Positions 11,751-23,446 of a DNA stretch of 64,000 nucleotides are shown here, piece after piece. The DNA lies in NCBI RefSeq assembly GCF_003286085.1, contig NW_020825313.1, positions 5,208,001 through 5,272,000 of the forward strand, written 5' to 3'. How positions within the stretch are numbered: the first letter of the stretch is position 1; each line of letters starts with the position of its first letter. Position numbers and translations under genes: made by a program. This DNA comes from Drosophila persimilis (Eukaryota; Arthropoda; Insecta; Diptera; Drosophilidae). The notes below the pieces were generated by a model. The model made no database searches, had not been told where the DNA came from, and worked only from the letters and a program-made list of their open reading frames with translations.

Positions 11751-11960
11751 TTAATTAGGCTTAAAAACAAATAGATATATGAGACTTGGCTGATGAATTC
11801 TGCTGTTGTTGTTACTGCTGCCGCTGAAGTTTCTGTCGCTGCTACTGGTGTTGCCTCTGCTTAAGTCGCTGCTGCTATTGTCGCTGCTGCTGATGTCGCT
11901 GCACGTATTGTCACTGCTGGGTTCGCTGCAGTTATTGTCGCTGGCACAGTGGGCACACAC
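11751..11960. repeat. Imperfect CTG/GTCGCTGCT trinucleotide-rich tract
   Basis: A run of CTG, GTT and GTCGCTG variants, read on the minus strand as CAGCGACA-type repeats. It lies just upstream of the BEL-1 gag start. Low-complexity CAG-type leaders are known in roo-type elements, which supports the roo-like label. The open frame across it (Ser/Asn/Asp-rich) looks like repeat translation and not a gene. Confidence 0.8.
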
Positions 11961-12425
11961 AAACCAATTTATTTATCTAGTTTTTCACAGTCACAGTTAT
12001 TTTGCCACTTGTATTTTTTTTCTATTGCTGACCAATAAGAATTTTCGAATGTTTCGGATTATTAATTTTGTTTCTTTTCGATGTTTCGGCCTCGAAAACG
12101 CCACCGTCGCGAAAAAATTTTTATTTTTCAATTACAATAGATATACATCTTTCGTTATCTATTAAAATACAGCCTCTCCATTAATTGTCCATTATTAATT
12201 GAAACTTCTGTTTCATTAATTTTTATGTATTTTTTTTTTGTATTCTCCGATCACAATAGATATACCCAGTTATCTATTAAAAATACAGCCTGTTTATCTC
12301 GTATTTTGCCAAATTATGAATTGAAACTTTCGTTTCATTAATTTATTTTATACTCTCTTCCTTCCTATAGGAGGAAAATCAGAATGCCACCTTTGCTACC
12401 TTTAGCTGTCAGTGAACTAGACGCT
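11961..12425 (-). other. BEL-1 leader with a diverged tandem duplication
   Basis: Bases about 12130-12240 and 12250-12350 are diverged copies of one unit. They share AATAGATATAC, TTATCTATTAAA and TTCATTAATTT blocks, and each ends in a GAAACTT-TGTTTCATT palindrome-like element. No gene is seen. Bases 12392-12439 repeat 4787-4834. The leader runs directly into an LTR-like segment. Confidence 0.6.
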
Positions 12426-12754
12426 TGTTCAGTCTCAAATTAAATTTTAGAATAGTTTTTCTAAATAACAATACCGAAATTTCTTGGGTGACTGCAATTT
12501 TTTATTTTAATACGACGAAAGAAAAGGGGTGCGTGCGTTCGATTTCATGGATTTTTCTCGACTTCCTTCATATATTAAAACAATTTCTTCTATGCCTACC
12601 TTACTACGGTGGCAAAGCGGGGCGAATTCGCCAAGAGCGAGAGAGCGAGCTTTTATTGCGCTCCCGCTTTGCCCTAGCCTAACTTACACTAGACTTCATG
12701 AAATACTATCCTAATAACAATTATTATTATTCAAATGGCGCTACACCGGCCCCG
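12426..12754 (-). mobile_element. Candidate 3' LTR of BEL-2
   Basis: Just 3' (minus sense) of the BEL-2 integrase frame lies a G-rich tract (CAACGGGGCCGG), then TGTAGCGCC at 12754. The segment ends CTGAACA at 12426, giving TG...CA ends about 329 bp apart. It contains AATAAAAG and the palindrome GGCGAATTCGCC (12621-12632), and it matches 1913-2130. No duplicate LTR was found on the right side of BEL-2, so ends and ownership are inferred. It could instead belong to BEL-1. Confidence 0.45.
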
Positions 12755-13850
12755 TTGAAGGCCTGGAAGGCTTCAAACCATTGGCAGAAGCGCCAATTTG
12801 TGTATCGGCCTCCTGAACGTGGCTCCGCTGCTCGTCCTTAGCTCGACCACTCTGACCCTTCCGTCCTGCCCGGCGGTTGTTCCGACCACACTTCCGAGGA
12901 GCCACTGTTGAGGGGGCAGGTTGTCCTCGGCGACGATTACGAGGTCGCCTTCCATTATGTTTGGCTCCTCCTGGTGCCACTTGCATCTTATTTGTAATCC
13001 CAGCACATACTCCCGGGACCATCGCTGCCAGAACATTTGCCTGGCTGACGAGACAAGCCGCCATCGCTTTAAGCAGCTCAGACCCTCCTGGTCCGGGGTC
13101 CTGGGTGCTGGGGGTGCGATGAGCGGCCCGCCTGTCAGCAGGTGCCCGGGAGTCAGCGCGTCTCCGTCGCTTGGGTCTGGGCTTAGGGGTCCTAGCGGGA
13201 GCGAGTTGAGTACCGCCTCGATCCCGACCAGCACGGTCTCCAGCTCCTCTGCGGTGAGGAGAGCGCTTCCGACTGCCCGTAGGAGTAGGCCCTTGGCAGA
13301 CTTCACACCGGCCTCCCAAAGTCCGCCCATGTGCGGTGCTCGAGGCGGTATGAAGGCAAACTCGCACCCGCTTCTTGACGCGAATTCGCGTATCGCGTCC
13401 GCTTCCGCCTCTATCTTCCTCCGCAGTTCGCTGAAGTGGCGACTTGCTCCGACGAAATTTGTCGCGTTGTCGCAGTTCACGCGTTGCGGACATCCTCGAC
13501 GACCGACGAACCTTTGGAATGCCAACAAGAAGGAATTAGTCGTCAAATCGGAGACAATTTCTAAATGAACAGACAAATAACGCTATGTAGGACTTATAAG
13601 GGGGCCTTCCACGAATTTTCAGAGTCGTATAGACTGGGCCACAAAAATCAACGCAACATACTGAAAATGGGCGGAGAGCACGGAGCCGGTCTGCGGGTAA
13701 GTTGCCCATCATTTGGGTCTGGAGTAGCGGCTTGCATTTAAAGCAACGAATACACGACCTAACTGTCGCCCTGCAGACCGCCTGAGCATTCACTATCCAA
13801 GCCGGCATGAAAATTCGTTTGATGCAGATAGCGAACGTATATCTGCACAA
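12755..13850 (-). pseudogene. BEL-2 integrase
   Basis: Two overlapping frames cover a BEL/Pao integrase. The upstream one (13850-13536) has SCIRCFKCKPLLQTQMMGNL, a zinc-region remnant, and the core motif VDFCGPVYTTLK with the first catalytic Asp. The downstream one (13576-12773) has RVNCDNATNFVGA with the second Asp, PPRAPHMGGLWEAGVKSAK with the third acidic residue, LTPGHLLTGGPL, and the C-terminal WQRWSREYVLGLQ. The join near 13550 is a frameshift. Integrase would insert cDNA into the genome; this copy is broken. Confidence 0.85.
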
Positions 13851-13926
13851 ACTGCGAGCGTTTTGTCAATAACAAAGGAAACTTGGCATTATATGACATA
13901 GGAGCTTTAAGTAGTCGCCCCCCAAC

Positions 13927-14694
13927 TCACAACAACGAAAAAGAGCACCATGTCCCAGCCTCTTCATGGATGAAGGGATTCAAGCGCTGAACACTGGGGC
14001 CTAACTTGGTGCCTTTACGAACCCTTTCAATATCTTCCTGAGACTCATTTTTCTGTGTTATTTCGACTATTTTTAGAAACGCCTCGTCGTATTCTACGGA
14101 TGACGGAATTTTTCCAAAGTTGAGACTTTTGTCTTTGCATTTTCGGATGAAGCGGAACACGAAAACGAACACTCTTAGCAGTTTGAGGTGTGACGAGTAT
14201 CCCTCGATTACATCCACTAAGTAATTTGGCTTGGCCGCGACGGTTAGTCCGACCGATTTCTTCCGACTTTCCATCTGTATCTCTTCTTCGGAAAGCTCGA
14301 AGTGTGGATTTCTGGGCCAGCTCTCTTCTTCAAACTTTAAGAGCTCTGGTCCACCAAACCAGATCGACTGCACGATTTCCTCTACGTCACAACCTCTCGA
14401 AACTATGTCTGCTGGGTTCTGTTTTGTTGGCACATGCCGCCACGTAGCTTCACTTGACCACTCTTGAATCTCCGCTACTCGGTTCGCAACGAATGTTGAC
14501 AACGACGAAGGGTGGGATCTGATCCAATGAAGAGTAACTTCTGAATCTGACCAGAATATCATTTTATCAATTGGAACCTTGAGCAGTGATTTGATTCGGT
14601 GACAAAGGTCTGCTAGAAGGTGAGCGGCACATAACTCAAGCCTTGGGAGCGTTTTCGTCTTGAGTGGCGCTACTTTCGACTTTGCAGTCAACAA
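13927..14694 (-). pseudogene. BEL-2 RNase H region
   Basis: A 255-residue frame carries the typical BEL/Pao RNase H block. KSKVAPLKTKTLPRLELCAA is followed by MIFWSDSEVTLHWIRSHP with a catalytic Asp, then FVANRVAEIQ, and WRHVPTKQNPADIVSRGCD near the connection to integrase. It continues the RT at 14723-15580 after a short break near 14700. The usual tail toward the integrase zinc domain is interrupted near 13927. Confidence 0.85.
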
Positions 14695-14722
14695 GGAGAC
14701 CTTGAAACCTTATGCAGTCTTT

Positions 14723-15580
14723 CTACGGATATAGACGCAGGCTCCATAAGCTCTCATGGATGCGTCGGCAAAGGCATGTACTTGAATCGGTGACATGCAC
14801 AAATCGAGGTATGGTAATCTTCTCCAACTGACCCAAGGATTCTTTTAATAAGTTCCATGCTGTTTCCAAGTTCATTGGAATTGACTCATCCCAATCTAGC
14901 TTGTTGAGCCAAAGCTCCTGCAGTAGGATCTTTCCCTTAATTACTAAAGGACTTAACAAGCCAAGGGGGTCAAACAGCTTTGATGTCACCGATAAGATGT
15001 TCCGTTTTGTCGCTCGGAGCTCGGAACTTAAAGACGTCTTCGTGTGGCAGCCACGATATTCCTAACGCCTTAGTTGACTCTGAGTCCGAGATCGTTATCG
15101 GCTTAACTGTGCTCTCGGATGCGGTGACCTCAGGTGAGTTCGAAAACATCATCAAAACGTCAACATATCATCGACATAGAAGTCGGAGTTAATAACTTCA
15201 GCAGCTTTAGGGAGTGAGAGTTTTGCAGACTCACTCAACCTCTTCAAACATCGAATAGCCAAAAATGGGGCTGGTCCAGTCCCATATGATACGGTGTTGA
15301 GCTGGTATATTCTCAAGGACTCAGACGGGACTTTTCTCCACACTATGAGCTGGAATTGTCTATCCGCATCAGCGACCCAGACTTGGCGATGCATCTTCTT
15401 GACATCGGCTGTCAAGGCGTACCTGTGTAGTCTGAATCGGAGCAATGTCGAATACAGCTCATCCTGTATCGTAGGACCGACCATCAATATGTCGTTCAAG
15501 GCCACCTGAGAGGACGTTTTACAAGACGCATCGAAAACGACACGGAGCTTGGTCGACGTGCTTTGGGGCCCAACACACAC
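14723..15580 (-). pseudogene. BEL-2 reverse transcriptase
   Basis: TSTKLRVVFDASCKTSSQVA opens the RT. ALNDILMVGPTIQDEL, the motif-A-region block ALTADVKKMHRQVWV and YVDDMLTF follow in the frame ending at 15152. The catalytic YVDD is intact, though VKKMHRQ has His where relatives have Tyr or Phe. A second frame (15155-14970) and a third (14989-14723, KLFDPLGLLSPLVIKGKILL) hold the thumb and connection region. At least two frameshifts therefore break the domain. Confidence 0.85.
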
Positions 15581-17753
15581 TGATGTGGAATGAAATAATG
15601 TGGAGTTTTGGGGATTGTGTTGTCTGTGGTAGACATGTGACCCAAGAAGAGGTACTCTTCCATGAACTCTAAAGACATCTTCTGTAACTCGGGGTCACGA
15701 GACAATCTTTTTTCAAGCGATAAAAACCGCCGTTTAGCCCCTTCAAAGGAGTTGCCTAAGATACTGGGATCTGATTTGAACGGTAGTTTTACATCAAACC
15801 GACCTGAAGGCATGACCTGAGTAGTCCTTCTATAAAGCTCTTCAGGAGATAAAGACTTTTTAGACGACGGCAATTCTTCCAGCGACCAAAACTTTTGTAA
15901 TGTGTTGTCGATGTGTATCACTGACTCTTCTCGACAACTCAAACAATTCCTAGCTTCTTGGGTGGCAGTCACCTTTGGAGTGTATCTGCCCGACACAATC
16001 CAGCCGAGAAGCGTTTTCTGCAGAGTTGGATAGTCAGGACCTTGTCGAATCTGACCAACAGATAGAAGTTCGAAAAATGTTTCTGCACCTATCAACATAT
16101 CTATCTTCTGTGGCTTGAAGAAATATGGGTCTACAAGTGGTAAGTTCTTCGGGATTTTCCAGTCACTCACGTTAAGTGTCTGATCAGGGTGATACCCCGA
16201 AATGGACCTTAGAATCCAGAAATCAACCGAAAACTCACTACCAGTAATTCGCGACTTCACCACCGTGTGTATCTTTTTCTTGACTTGTGAATTGGATTCA
16301 CCAATACCAAGCAAGTTGATACACGACTCCTCCCTACGGATCTGTAAGCGCTGTGCTAAGTCCTCAGTTATAAAATTGGTTCGAGACCCCGAGTCAAGCA
16401 GAGCTCGGGCCAAAACATGTTCACCATTATTTGTTCGGACGCTTACGATCGACGTAGCCAGAATAACTCTATCCATAGCTGTCGCATGGAGAGCATGCGA
16501 AGTGGAAGGTTGATTCTGATTGGGAGGAGGAGAAGAATTCTCTGGGGGTGATGGTAACGCTAGACTTTTATTCGCCACTGTGTACCTATGCAATAAGGTA
16601 TGGTGTGAGCAGCCACACACTCGACACTTCTTAGCTTTGCATCGTACTACAGAGTGGCCTTGTTGCAGACAATTGATGCACAGGGATGCAGTTTTTGCGA
16701 ATTCGAACCTTTGCATTACTGCCAGCCGACCAAATGGACTGCAATCTGTCAACAAATGGCCTTTCGCATTGCAGTAGCTGCATTGTTGGATTTTGGTATT
16801 CGCGGTGGAACACGCGAATGAGCTCCGATTATGCGGCTTGCTTGGCACAGCTTTCTGCTCCTGCTTTGGTTTGTCCGAATTTTCGGCCGAAAGATGCTGA
16901 TGTCTACGATTAAGCAACTTTTCACAGTCAGTCCAAAGTGGCAGCTTCTCATAATCGAGCTGTTCTTCCCATTTCTCTTTGGTCACCGGATCGACTCTGC
17001 TCAAGACGAGATGAATAATCATCGCATTCGAGATCTTTTTATCATCGCCTATCGACAACAACGAACCATATATGGATGAGGCGGTATCGATAAGGTTCCT
17101 TAAGGACGATGCTGATTGCTGGGTCATTTTGAGAAGACTAAATAGGGCATCAATGTGATTTTTAAAGATCAGACAATCATTATCGTAGACCCGTTTTAAG
17201 CTAGCCATTGCTTTCTCGTAGTTGGTCTCGGTTACTTGGGAAGCCCTAACTGTTCCCAACGCTTCACCGGAGGGACACGAAAGCAAATGGTTGAACTTTT
17301 CGATAATTGGAATGCTTTGGTCATTGTGAACTAGATTCTCAAATAAACCTATGAAGTTTTTAAAGTCCGAAAAGTTGCCGCTGAACTGCGGCAGAGCTAA
17401 CTTCGGAAGGCGAGCACGAGTTGGGCCACCATAAGCTGGTACTGCCGGTTTTGTCTCATCAGCTGTCTTCAATGCGCAAATGAGAGACATTAATTTTGCC
17501 TTTGTGACAATTGAGAGTTCTTCCAACTCGACTCCAAATTCATCGTCAATGTCTATATCTTCAATCTTCTCTTGAAGTTCGCGTGCCGTGTCAATGCTAC
17601 GCATCAGCGTTTCAGTCTGCACTCGAGCTCCGTCAATACCAGCGGAATATCCCCCGCTTCTAAACGGTCCGCTAATAAACGAATGCCTTTGACACGGCAA
17701 CTGCGCTTTTTCTTCAGCTCTTCAAGGACGATATTGTTGGCTTTTGAGGTCAT
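15496..17753 (-). pseudogene. BEL-2 gag-protease polyprotein, nearly open
   Basis: The longest minus frame of this element (17700-15496, 734 residues). Gag carries LPKLALPQFSGNFSDFKNF. Knuckles follow at CSYCNAKGHLLTDC, CINCLQQGHSVVRC and CRVCGCSHHTLLH. The protease has ALLDSGSRTNFI with D-S-G intact. The pre-RT block is LVDPYFFKPQKIDMLIGAET, then LGWIVSGRYTP. The likely start is the Met at 17753 (MTSKANNIVLEELKKKR) in a neighbouring frame, joined by a frameshift near 17610. The frame shifts again near 15580 into the RT. Intact relatives make one Gag-Pol polyprotein. Confidence 0.85.
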
Positions 17754-17822
17754 ATTGATTCTCAATATAAGCAACTGAAGGCGAAAGATCGTTTCTAATA
17801 ATCGTATGTAATGCCGAGGCAC

Positions 17823-18344
17823 TCAATGAAATAATGGGTAATTGCACCCAAACGAGGTGAATAACCAATATAACCGACAAGTTTAGGGTAGAGCGTCGCT
17901 TGGCTGGCGCGTAAACGAAAACCACACAAGAATAGCAACGAACAGCAATGGTGACAAGCGAAAACGAAAAATTTCACCGCTGTAGTTCTGAAGAATGGAT
18001 GTATACGTATGCACCGACAACGATCGACGCTAAATTGATTTGCGAAGCACGACTTTGTCTTAATTGATAGTTGGATCCTACTGTACCAAACGAATATACC
18101 CGACGAAAACAGGGTAGCGCGTCACTTGGTGTTTGGTTTGGATCAAGCGCGCCAAACAAAAGAACAACGATAAGCAACGGTGAAGAGCGAAAGCGAGACG
18201 AAAAAATTCACCGCTGCCGCTGCCAACTATACATATATTTGACACAACGAAAACGAGAAAGGGGAAAGGGGCGACAGCGATTGCAGTTAAAATGAGTTAT
18301 ATGTGTAGTTATAGCGTCCAAGAGGGTTAGATGTATATGTATAT
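17823..18344 (-). other. BEL-2 5' leader, proximal part
   Basis: A non-coding stretch directly upstream (minus sense) of BEL-2 gag. It contains a diverged tandem duplication with a period near 238 bp: CACCGCTG-type ends fall at about 17974 and 18212, each followed by a TATACCCGACG-like or TATAACCGACA-like block. Bases 18060-18300 match the reverse complement of 2315-2490. The errantivirus inserted at 18341-18344 (ATAT), and the leader seems to resume at 25461. Assignment as leader rests on position and on co-linearity with 1869-2490. Confidence 0.55.
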
Positions 18345-18940
18345 AGTGACATATCCATAATTCCCCACATCCCATACACATTATGTTTATGTACAATTCA
18401 TCCACCCCATCCACACAAGTAACAGGACCCCACTCAAGAATCAATAACTGTTTCTTCCCATACTCCAAGCTAGGGCCCCCCATAATATAAACAATGGACC
18501 ACATTGTTTCAGCAACATTAGAATCACGCCACTCTCGAGAAATCGATTCTTTAGAATCACGCCACTCATGAGGACCAATCAAAGCTAGACATAAAACCAA
18601 GGAGTATCACATTCCTAGCTCCGTCATGTAATGCAACACCGATCGCCAGCAGTGGATGCCTTTCATCAAAGCCGACGCATCCCCAAATATCGATCCAGGC
18701 ACGTACGCCACCGACACGAAGATGCAGCCGAGGAAAGCAACGCCCGAAGCCAGAGTCGGGAGTTCCAAGAGAAGGGCTCATGGAAACTAGCCAGCAGCAG
18801 AGAGATCAGTTCCGTTTGAGACAAGCAGACCGAAAGTCAAGTCGGGGAATTCATTTAAATCTTGTGACATAAAGATATTTAAGTTTGTAAAATAAAAGTA
18901 TTTTTTTAAAAACTTAAAATCGAGTTGCGGATATTTAACT
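18345..18940 (+). repeat. 5' LTR of the errantivirus
   Basis: 596 bp from AGTGACATATCC to TTTAACT, the same length as the 3' LTR and with no difference seen by eye. It contains an AATAAAAG signal near the end (about 18892). A clear TATA box is not evident, as in other members of the group, which can use initiator promoters. Confidence 0.92.
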
Positions 18941-18957
18941 GGCGCAGTCGGTAGGAT
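18940..18957 (+). other. Primer binding site, tRNA-Ser type
   Basis: TGGCGCAGTCGGTAGGAT starts at the last base of the 5' LTR. From knowledge of the family, this is the primer site reported for 17.6 and 297, complementary to the 3' end of a serine tRNA. It would prime minus-strand cDNA. Confidence 0.85.
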
Positions 18958-19247
18958 TTCGTTTAAAATTAACACCTATATTTCGGTAATGGTCAGCTTG
19001 TGTAATTTATAATTACTGTGATCACGTAATCCCGGAATTGTTAATAAAATTGTGAAATCCGCCAAAGAACCTATGTGCTGCAAGCACATACGATTTGCAA
19101 AACTAATTTAAGTGAACTGAAGTAAGCGGAGATAGTGAATCACCAAGGACAGTGAAACACTTAATACAAAATCAAAAAAAAACTTACAAGTGAACCAAAA
19201 TAAAGTTAAAAACTACAACAAAACAAAACCCAATCAACACCAACAAC

Positions 19248-20204
19248 ATGGCGTTACCACCACTATCATTGAGCGAAATCCACTTGAACCAGGCACTGCT
19301 GTCGATCCGACAAATACCTGCCTATGACGGTTCATCTGGACAGCTAAGCTCATTTATCAAACGAATCGAATATGTATGCGGATTATATCCAACTGAAGAT
19401 CTTCGCCAACAAAGGATCCTATTTGGAGCGACCGAGATCCAACTGTCAGGAGAGGCACAACGCATATCGCAAATGACACAACCCAACACGTGGCTCGAAC
19501 TGAAGACGGCGCTGATCAACGAGTTCAAAAATCACACACCATATGAAGAACTCTTACGACAACTATACACCACCAGATTCAACGGCAGTCTTCGTAAGTT
19601 TATAGAAGAATTAGAGATAAAAGCATTATTAATAAACAATAAGCTAAACTTAGAAAACATACCAGAAAATAATGTCATTTATAAAAACGCTTTGAACAAC
19701 ACAATTAAAGATGTCATTACTCGAAAACTTCCTGACAGAATGTTCATGACCTTAGCAAGAAAAGATATTACCACATTGTCTAATCTTAAGAAGGCAGCAC
19801 AAGAAGAAGGATTGTACGAATCTAGTACAACAGATGCAGGTACAAATAAAGATCAATCGAAATCGTCTCAATCAAATCGAAAGAATGTTGGAAACTATTA
19901 TCCAAATTATAATACTACTAACTATCACAATCAAACTCAGAGTTCATCTGGAACAGGTCAGACGAATCGAACAAATCAAAATCAAAATTCCCAAAATCCT
20001 GGATTATACAATGAGTTCAAAAATTCCTTGAATCAAGGTAGGGCTCAGAATCCATTCAATCAGCAAATATTTCAAAACCAAGCTAGTGGGAGTGGACCCA
20101 ACCAACCTACTAAAAGAGGGAGGGAGAGCCAGAGTGGCCAAACGAAGATGGACGTAAATTTTCATCAAGCCGCCTCGGAAGAAACCGAGGAGGACCCTAT
20201 ATAA
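19248..20204 (+). CDS. Errantivirus Gag
   Basis: A 318-residue protein beginning MALPPLSLSEIHLNQALLSI, about 290 bp after the primer site. The N-terminal two thirds resemble the capsid-like Gag of 17.6/297 elements (IPAYDGSSGQLSSFIKRIEY; EAQRISQM; FKNHTPYEELLRQLYTTRF). The C-terminal third is rich in Asn, Gln and Ser and basic near RGRES, with no Cys-His knuckle, as is usual for this group. It would assemble particles and bind RNA. The frame overlaps pol in the -1 register. The first Met of the long frame is a plausible start. Confidence 0.9.
   Translation: MALPPLSLSEIHLNQALLSIRQIPAYDGSSGQLSSFIKRIEYVCGLYPTEDLRQQRILFGATEIQLSGEAQRISQMTQPNTWLELKTALINEFKNHTPYEELLRQLYTTRFNGSLRKFIEELEIKALLINNKLNLENIPENNVIYKNALNNTIKDVITRKLPDRMFMTLARKDITTLSNLKKAAQEEGLYESSTTDAGTNKDQSKSSQSNRKNVGNYYPNYNTTNYHNQTQSSSGTGQTNRTNQNQNSQNPGLYNEFKNSLNQGRAQNPFNQQIFQNQASGSGPNQPTKRGRESQSGQTKMDVNFHQAASEETEEDPI
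20156..20162 (+). promoter_or_regulatory. Candidate -1 frameshift heptamer A-AAU-UUU
   Basis: In the gag frame the codons read GTA AAT TTT, so the heptamer AAATTTT fits the X-XXY-YYZ rule. From this point the -1 frame is open through the gag stop (20202-20204) to the protease motif ADSGSS (20240-20257) and into pol. This would make a Gag-Pol fusion. A downstream stimulatory structure was not identified by eye. Confidence 0.6.
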
Positions 20205-23200
20205 ACATTACCATTAATAAAAGAATATTAAGGTGTATCGCTGACTCGGGATCATCGATCAACATCATGAAAGAAAATTACACAGATTCCGAGATAAAAG
20301 ACGATAACCTTACGGTCCATACCATCAATGGACCTGTCCGTTTAACTAAGAGTATAATGAGGAATGCGAACAAAACATGTCCGTCCGAACAAAAGTTCTA
20401 CATACATAACTTTTCCGAAAATTATGATATTTTATTAGGAAGAGAATACTTGATGGCAAGTAAAGCCGTCATCGATTACAGAAATGACACTGTAACACTA
20501 GGAGCTAGGTCGTACCCAATCATTCAGAGTGGAGAAGCTATTGAAGCCGGCAAGACCGCACAGAAGTGCACTGATCCCTCTACAAAAGAAGAGAAGATCG
20601 CACCTAAGTGCCTTGACCCATCTCCAGAGGGAGATCAATACTTCGCTTCCGCTCTAGACAGTGAATTAAGGGAATGTAATCAATTAAGATTGGAACACTT
20701 AAACGACGAAGAGAGGGAAGAGTTAAAGAAGGTCTTATATGAGTTTAAGGATGTGCAGTACAGAGAAGGTGACAATTTGACTTTCACAAGTACAATCAAG
20801 CACGAGATCAAAACTCAACATGAAGACCCGGTCTACAGACGACCATACAAATATGCCCAGATACATGATCAGGAGGTAAACCAGCAAATCAAAGATATGA
20901 TCAGGCAGGGAATAATTCGAAAGTCGAATTCTCCTTACTGCTCGCCCATATCTATGATTCCGAAGAAGATAGATGCCTCAGGAAAGCAAAAATATCGAAT
21001 GGTAGTAGACTATAGAAGTCTAAATGAAATCACAGTTAAAGACAAATTCCCAACTCCAAGAATGGATGAAATCCTAGACAAACTAGGTAAATGTCAGTAT
21101 TTTACGACAATCGATTTAGCAAAAGGTTTCCATCAAATACCCATGGAACCTAGCTCAATCCCCAAAACTGCGTTCTCCACTAAGCATGGACATTACGAGT
21201 TCACTCGTATGCCCTTTGGGCTAACCACTGCCCCAGCTACCTTCCAAAGATGTATGAACAATCTGCTAGAAGAGTTAATCTTCAAAGATTGCTTTGTATA
21301 CTTGGATGACATCATTATATTTTCCACTTCATTGGAAGAACACTTGTTGTCACTAAGGAGAGTATTTGGAAAGTTGAGAGACGCCAACTTGAAGCTACAA
21401 ATGGATAAATGTGAATTCATGAAAAAGGAAACTGAATTCCTAGGTCATGTAGTCACTACTGAAGGAATAGTACCAAATCCAGGCAAAATCTCTGCCATTG
21501 TCAAATTTCCAATACCAGAAACGACTAAACAAATAAAGTCATTCTTAGGTCTGTGCGGGTTCTACAGGAAATTCATTCCTAATTTTGCAAACATAGCAAA
21601 ACCCATGACACTCAAACTAAAGAAAGGAGCTGTCATAGACCCCAAGGAAGAAAGGTACGTCGAGGCATTTGAGAGACTAAAAGTACTCATCACCTCAGAC
21701 CCTATCCTTGCGTTCCCAGACTTTGACAAAATGTTCACGGTAACAACCGACGCTAGTAACATAGCATTGGGAGCGGTTTTGTCACAAGAACACAAACCGA
21801 TCTGCTACGCTAGCAGAACCCTAAATGAACATGAAATAAACTATTCAGCCATCGAAAAGGAATTATTAGCGATCGTATGGGCAACCAAGTATTTCCGTTC
21901 ATACCTGTTCGGTAGAACATTCGAGATACAAAGCGATCATAAACCCTTGATTTGGTTGAACAACCTCAAGGAGCCAAATATGAAATTACAAAGGTGGAAA
22001 ATAAAACTGAATGAGTTTGATTTTAAAATGAAATATCTACCAGGCAAAGAAAATCATGTAGCTGATGCCTTATCAAGGGTAAAGATTAATGAAAATCTCC
22101 TGGGAGAAGCTTCCAATAGCGTTGGTGCAACTGTACATAGCGCACAGGAAGACAATCTAAATCACATTGCTATCACGGAAAGACCAATTAACTATTACAA
22201 TCGGCAAATTGAACTAATAAAAGGCAATGAAGATAAGGTAGAAACAATTCGTTATTTTCACAAGTTAATCATCAAGATCACGTATAAGGAAATGACTAAC
22301 ACCTTAGCGAAGGATATAATAAAGGAATATCTATGCACCAAAAAGAGCGCATTATATTTCCATAACGAAACAGATTTTCCTCCATTCCAAAAAGCCTATT
22401 TAGAAATCATTAATTCTAACAATATAACCAAAGCTATTAAATCAAGCACGAAACTCCTAGATATTCAGAATTACGCTGAATTTAAAGAAACCATATTAAA
22501 GAATCATAAAGGCTTACTCCATCCAGGGATAGAGAAAACCGTCAATTGGTTTAGGGGAAAATACTATTACCCGGATTATCAAAAACTAATCCAAAACATC
22601 ATAAACGAATGTCCTACTTGTAATATTGCCAAAACAGAGCATAGAAATACGAAGTTGGCATTCGAAACTACACCGGAAATACTGAACATCAGAGAGAAAT
22701 ACGTCATGGATTTCTATATGGTTGGTAACCAACAGTTCCTATCATGTATTGACGTATACTCGAAGTTTGCAACTCTTGTAGAAGTAAAAAGTCGTGACTG
22801 GTTAGAAGCAAAAAGAGCCATCATGAAAGTTTTTAACGAGATGGGCAAACCAATTGAAATCAAAGCCGATAAAGATTCAGCTTTTATGTGCACAGCATTG
22901 CAAGCATGGCTGAATGCGGAAAACGTCAAAATAGAGATCACTTCCAGCAAAAATGGAATATCTGACGTAGAAAGATTTCATAAAACAGTAAATGAAAAAT
23001 TAAGAATAATATCTAGCGAGGATAACACAGAAGATAGATTCACGAAGTTTGAATTAATTCTTTATACTTATAATCATAAAACCAAACATAATACCACAAA
23101 TAGGACACCAGCTGATATATTCATTTATGCAGGCTCACCTGATTATGACACACAACTAAATAAAGTGAATAAAATCACTCAATTAAATAAAAACCGCATA

Positions 23201-23446
23201 GAGTATGAAGTAGATACCCGCTATAAACTATCACCTCTAGTTAAGTCTAAGGTAACAAATCCTTTCAAAAGGACGGGTGAAATTAGACAGGTAGATGAAA
23301 AACATTATGAAGAAAAGAATAGGGGTAGGAAAATAACTCATTATAAATCAAAATTCAAGAAAAAGAAGAAATCTAATAGAAGCAAATATAATAATTCCAG
23401 AGAAACCGAGGAAGTTAATGGAATCGGCGAACTTCAACACAATTAA
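20205..23446 (+). CDS. Errantivirus Pol (protease, RT, RNase H, integrase)
   Basis: The frame is open from inside gag; the first Met is at 20267 (1059 residues from there), but the protease active site ADSGSS lies upstream at 20240-20257, so translation must enter by -1 frameshifting. Counted from that Met: RT from about 220, with DYRSLNEITVKDKFP and the catalytic YLDDIIIF near 345; RNase H near 490 (TTDASNIALGAVLSQ) with HVADALSR near 600; integrase zinc region near 745-790 (HPGIEKTVNWF, CPTCNIAKTEH); catalytic acidic residues in VMDFYMVG, KADKDSAF and SDVERFH near 815-900. All key residues are present. Confidence 0.92.
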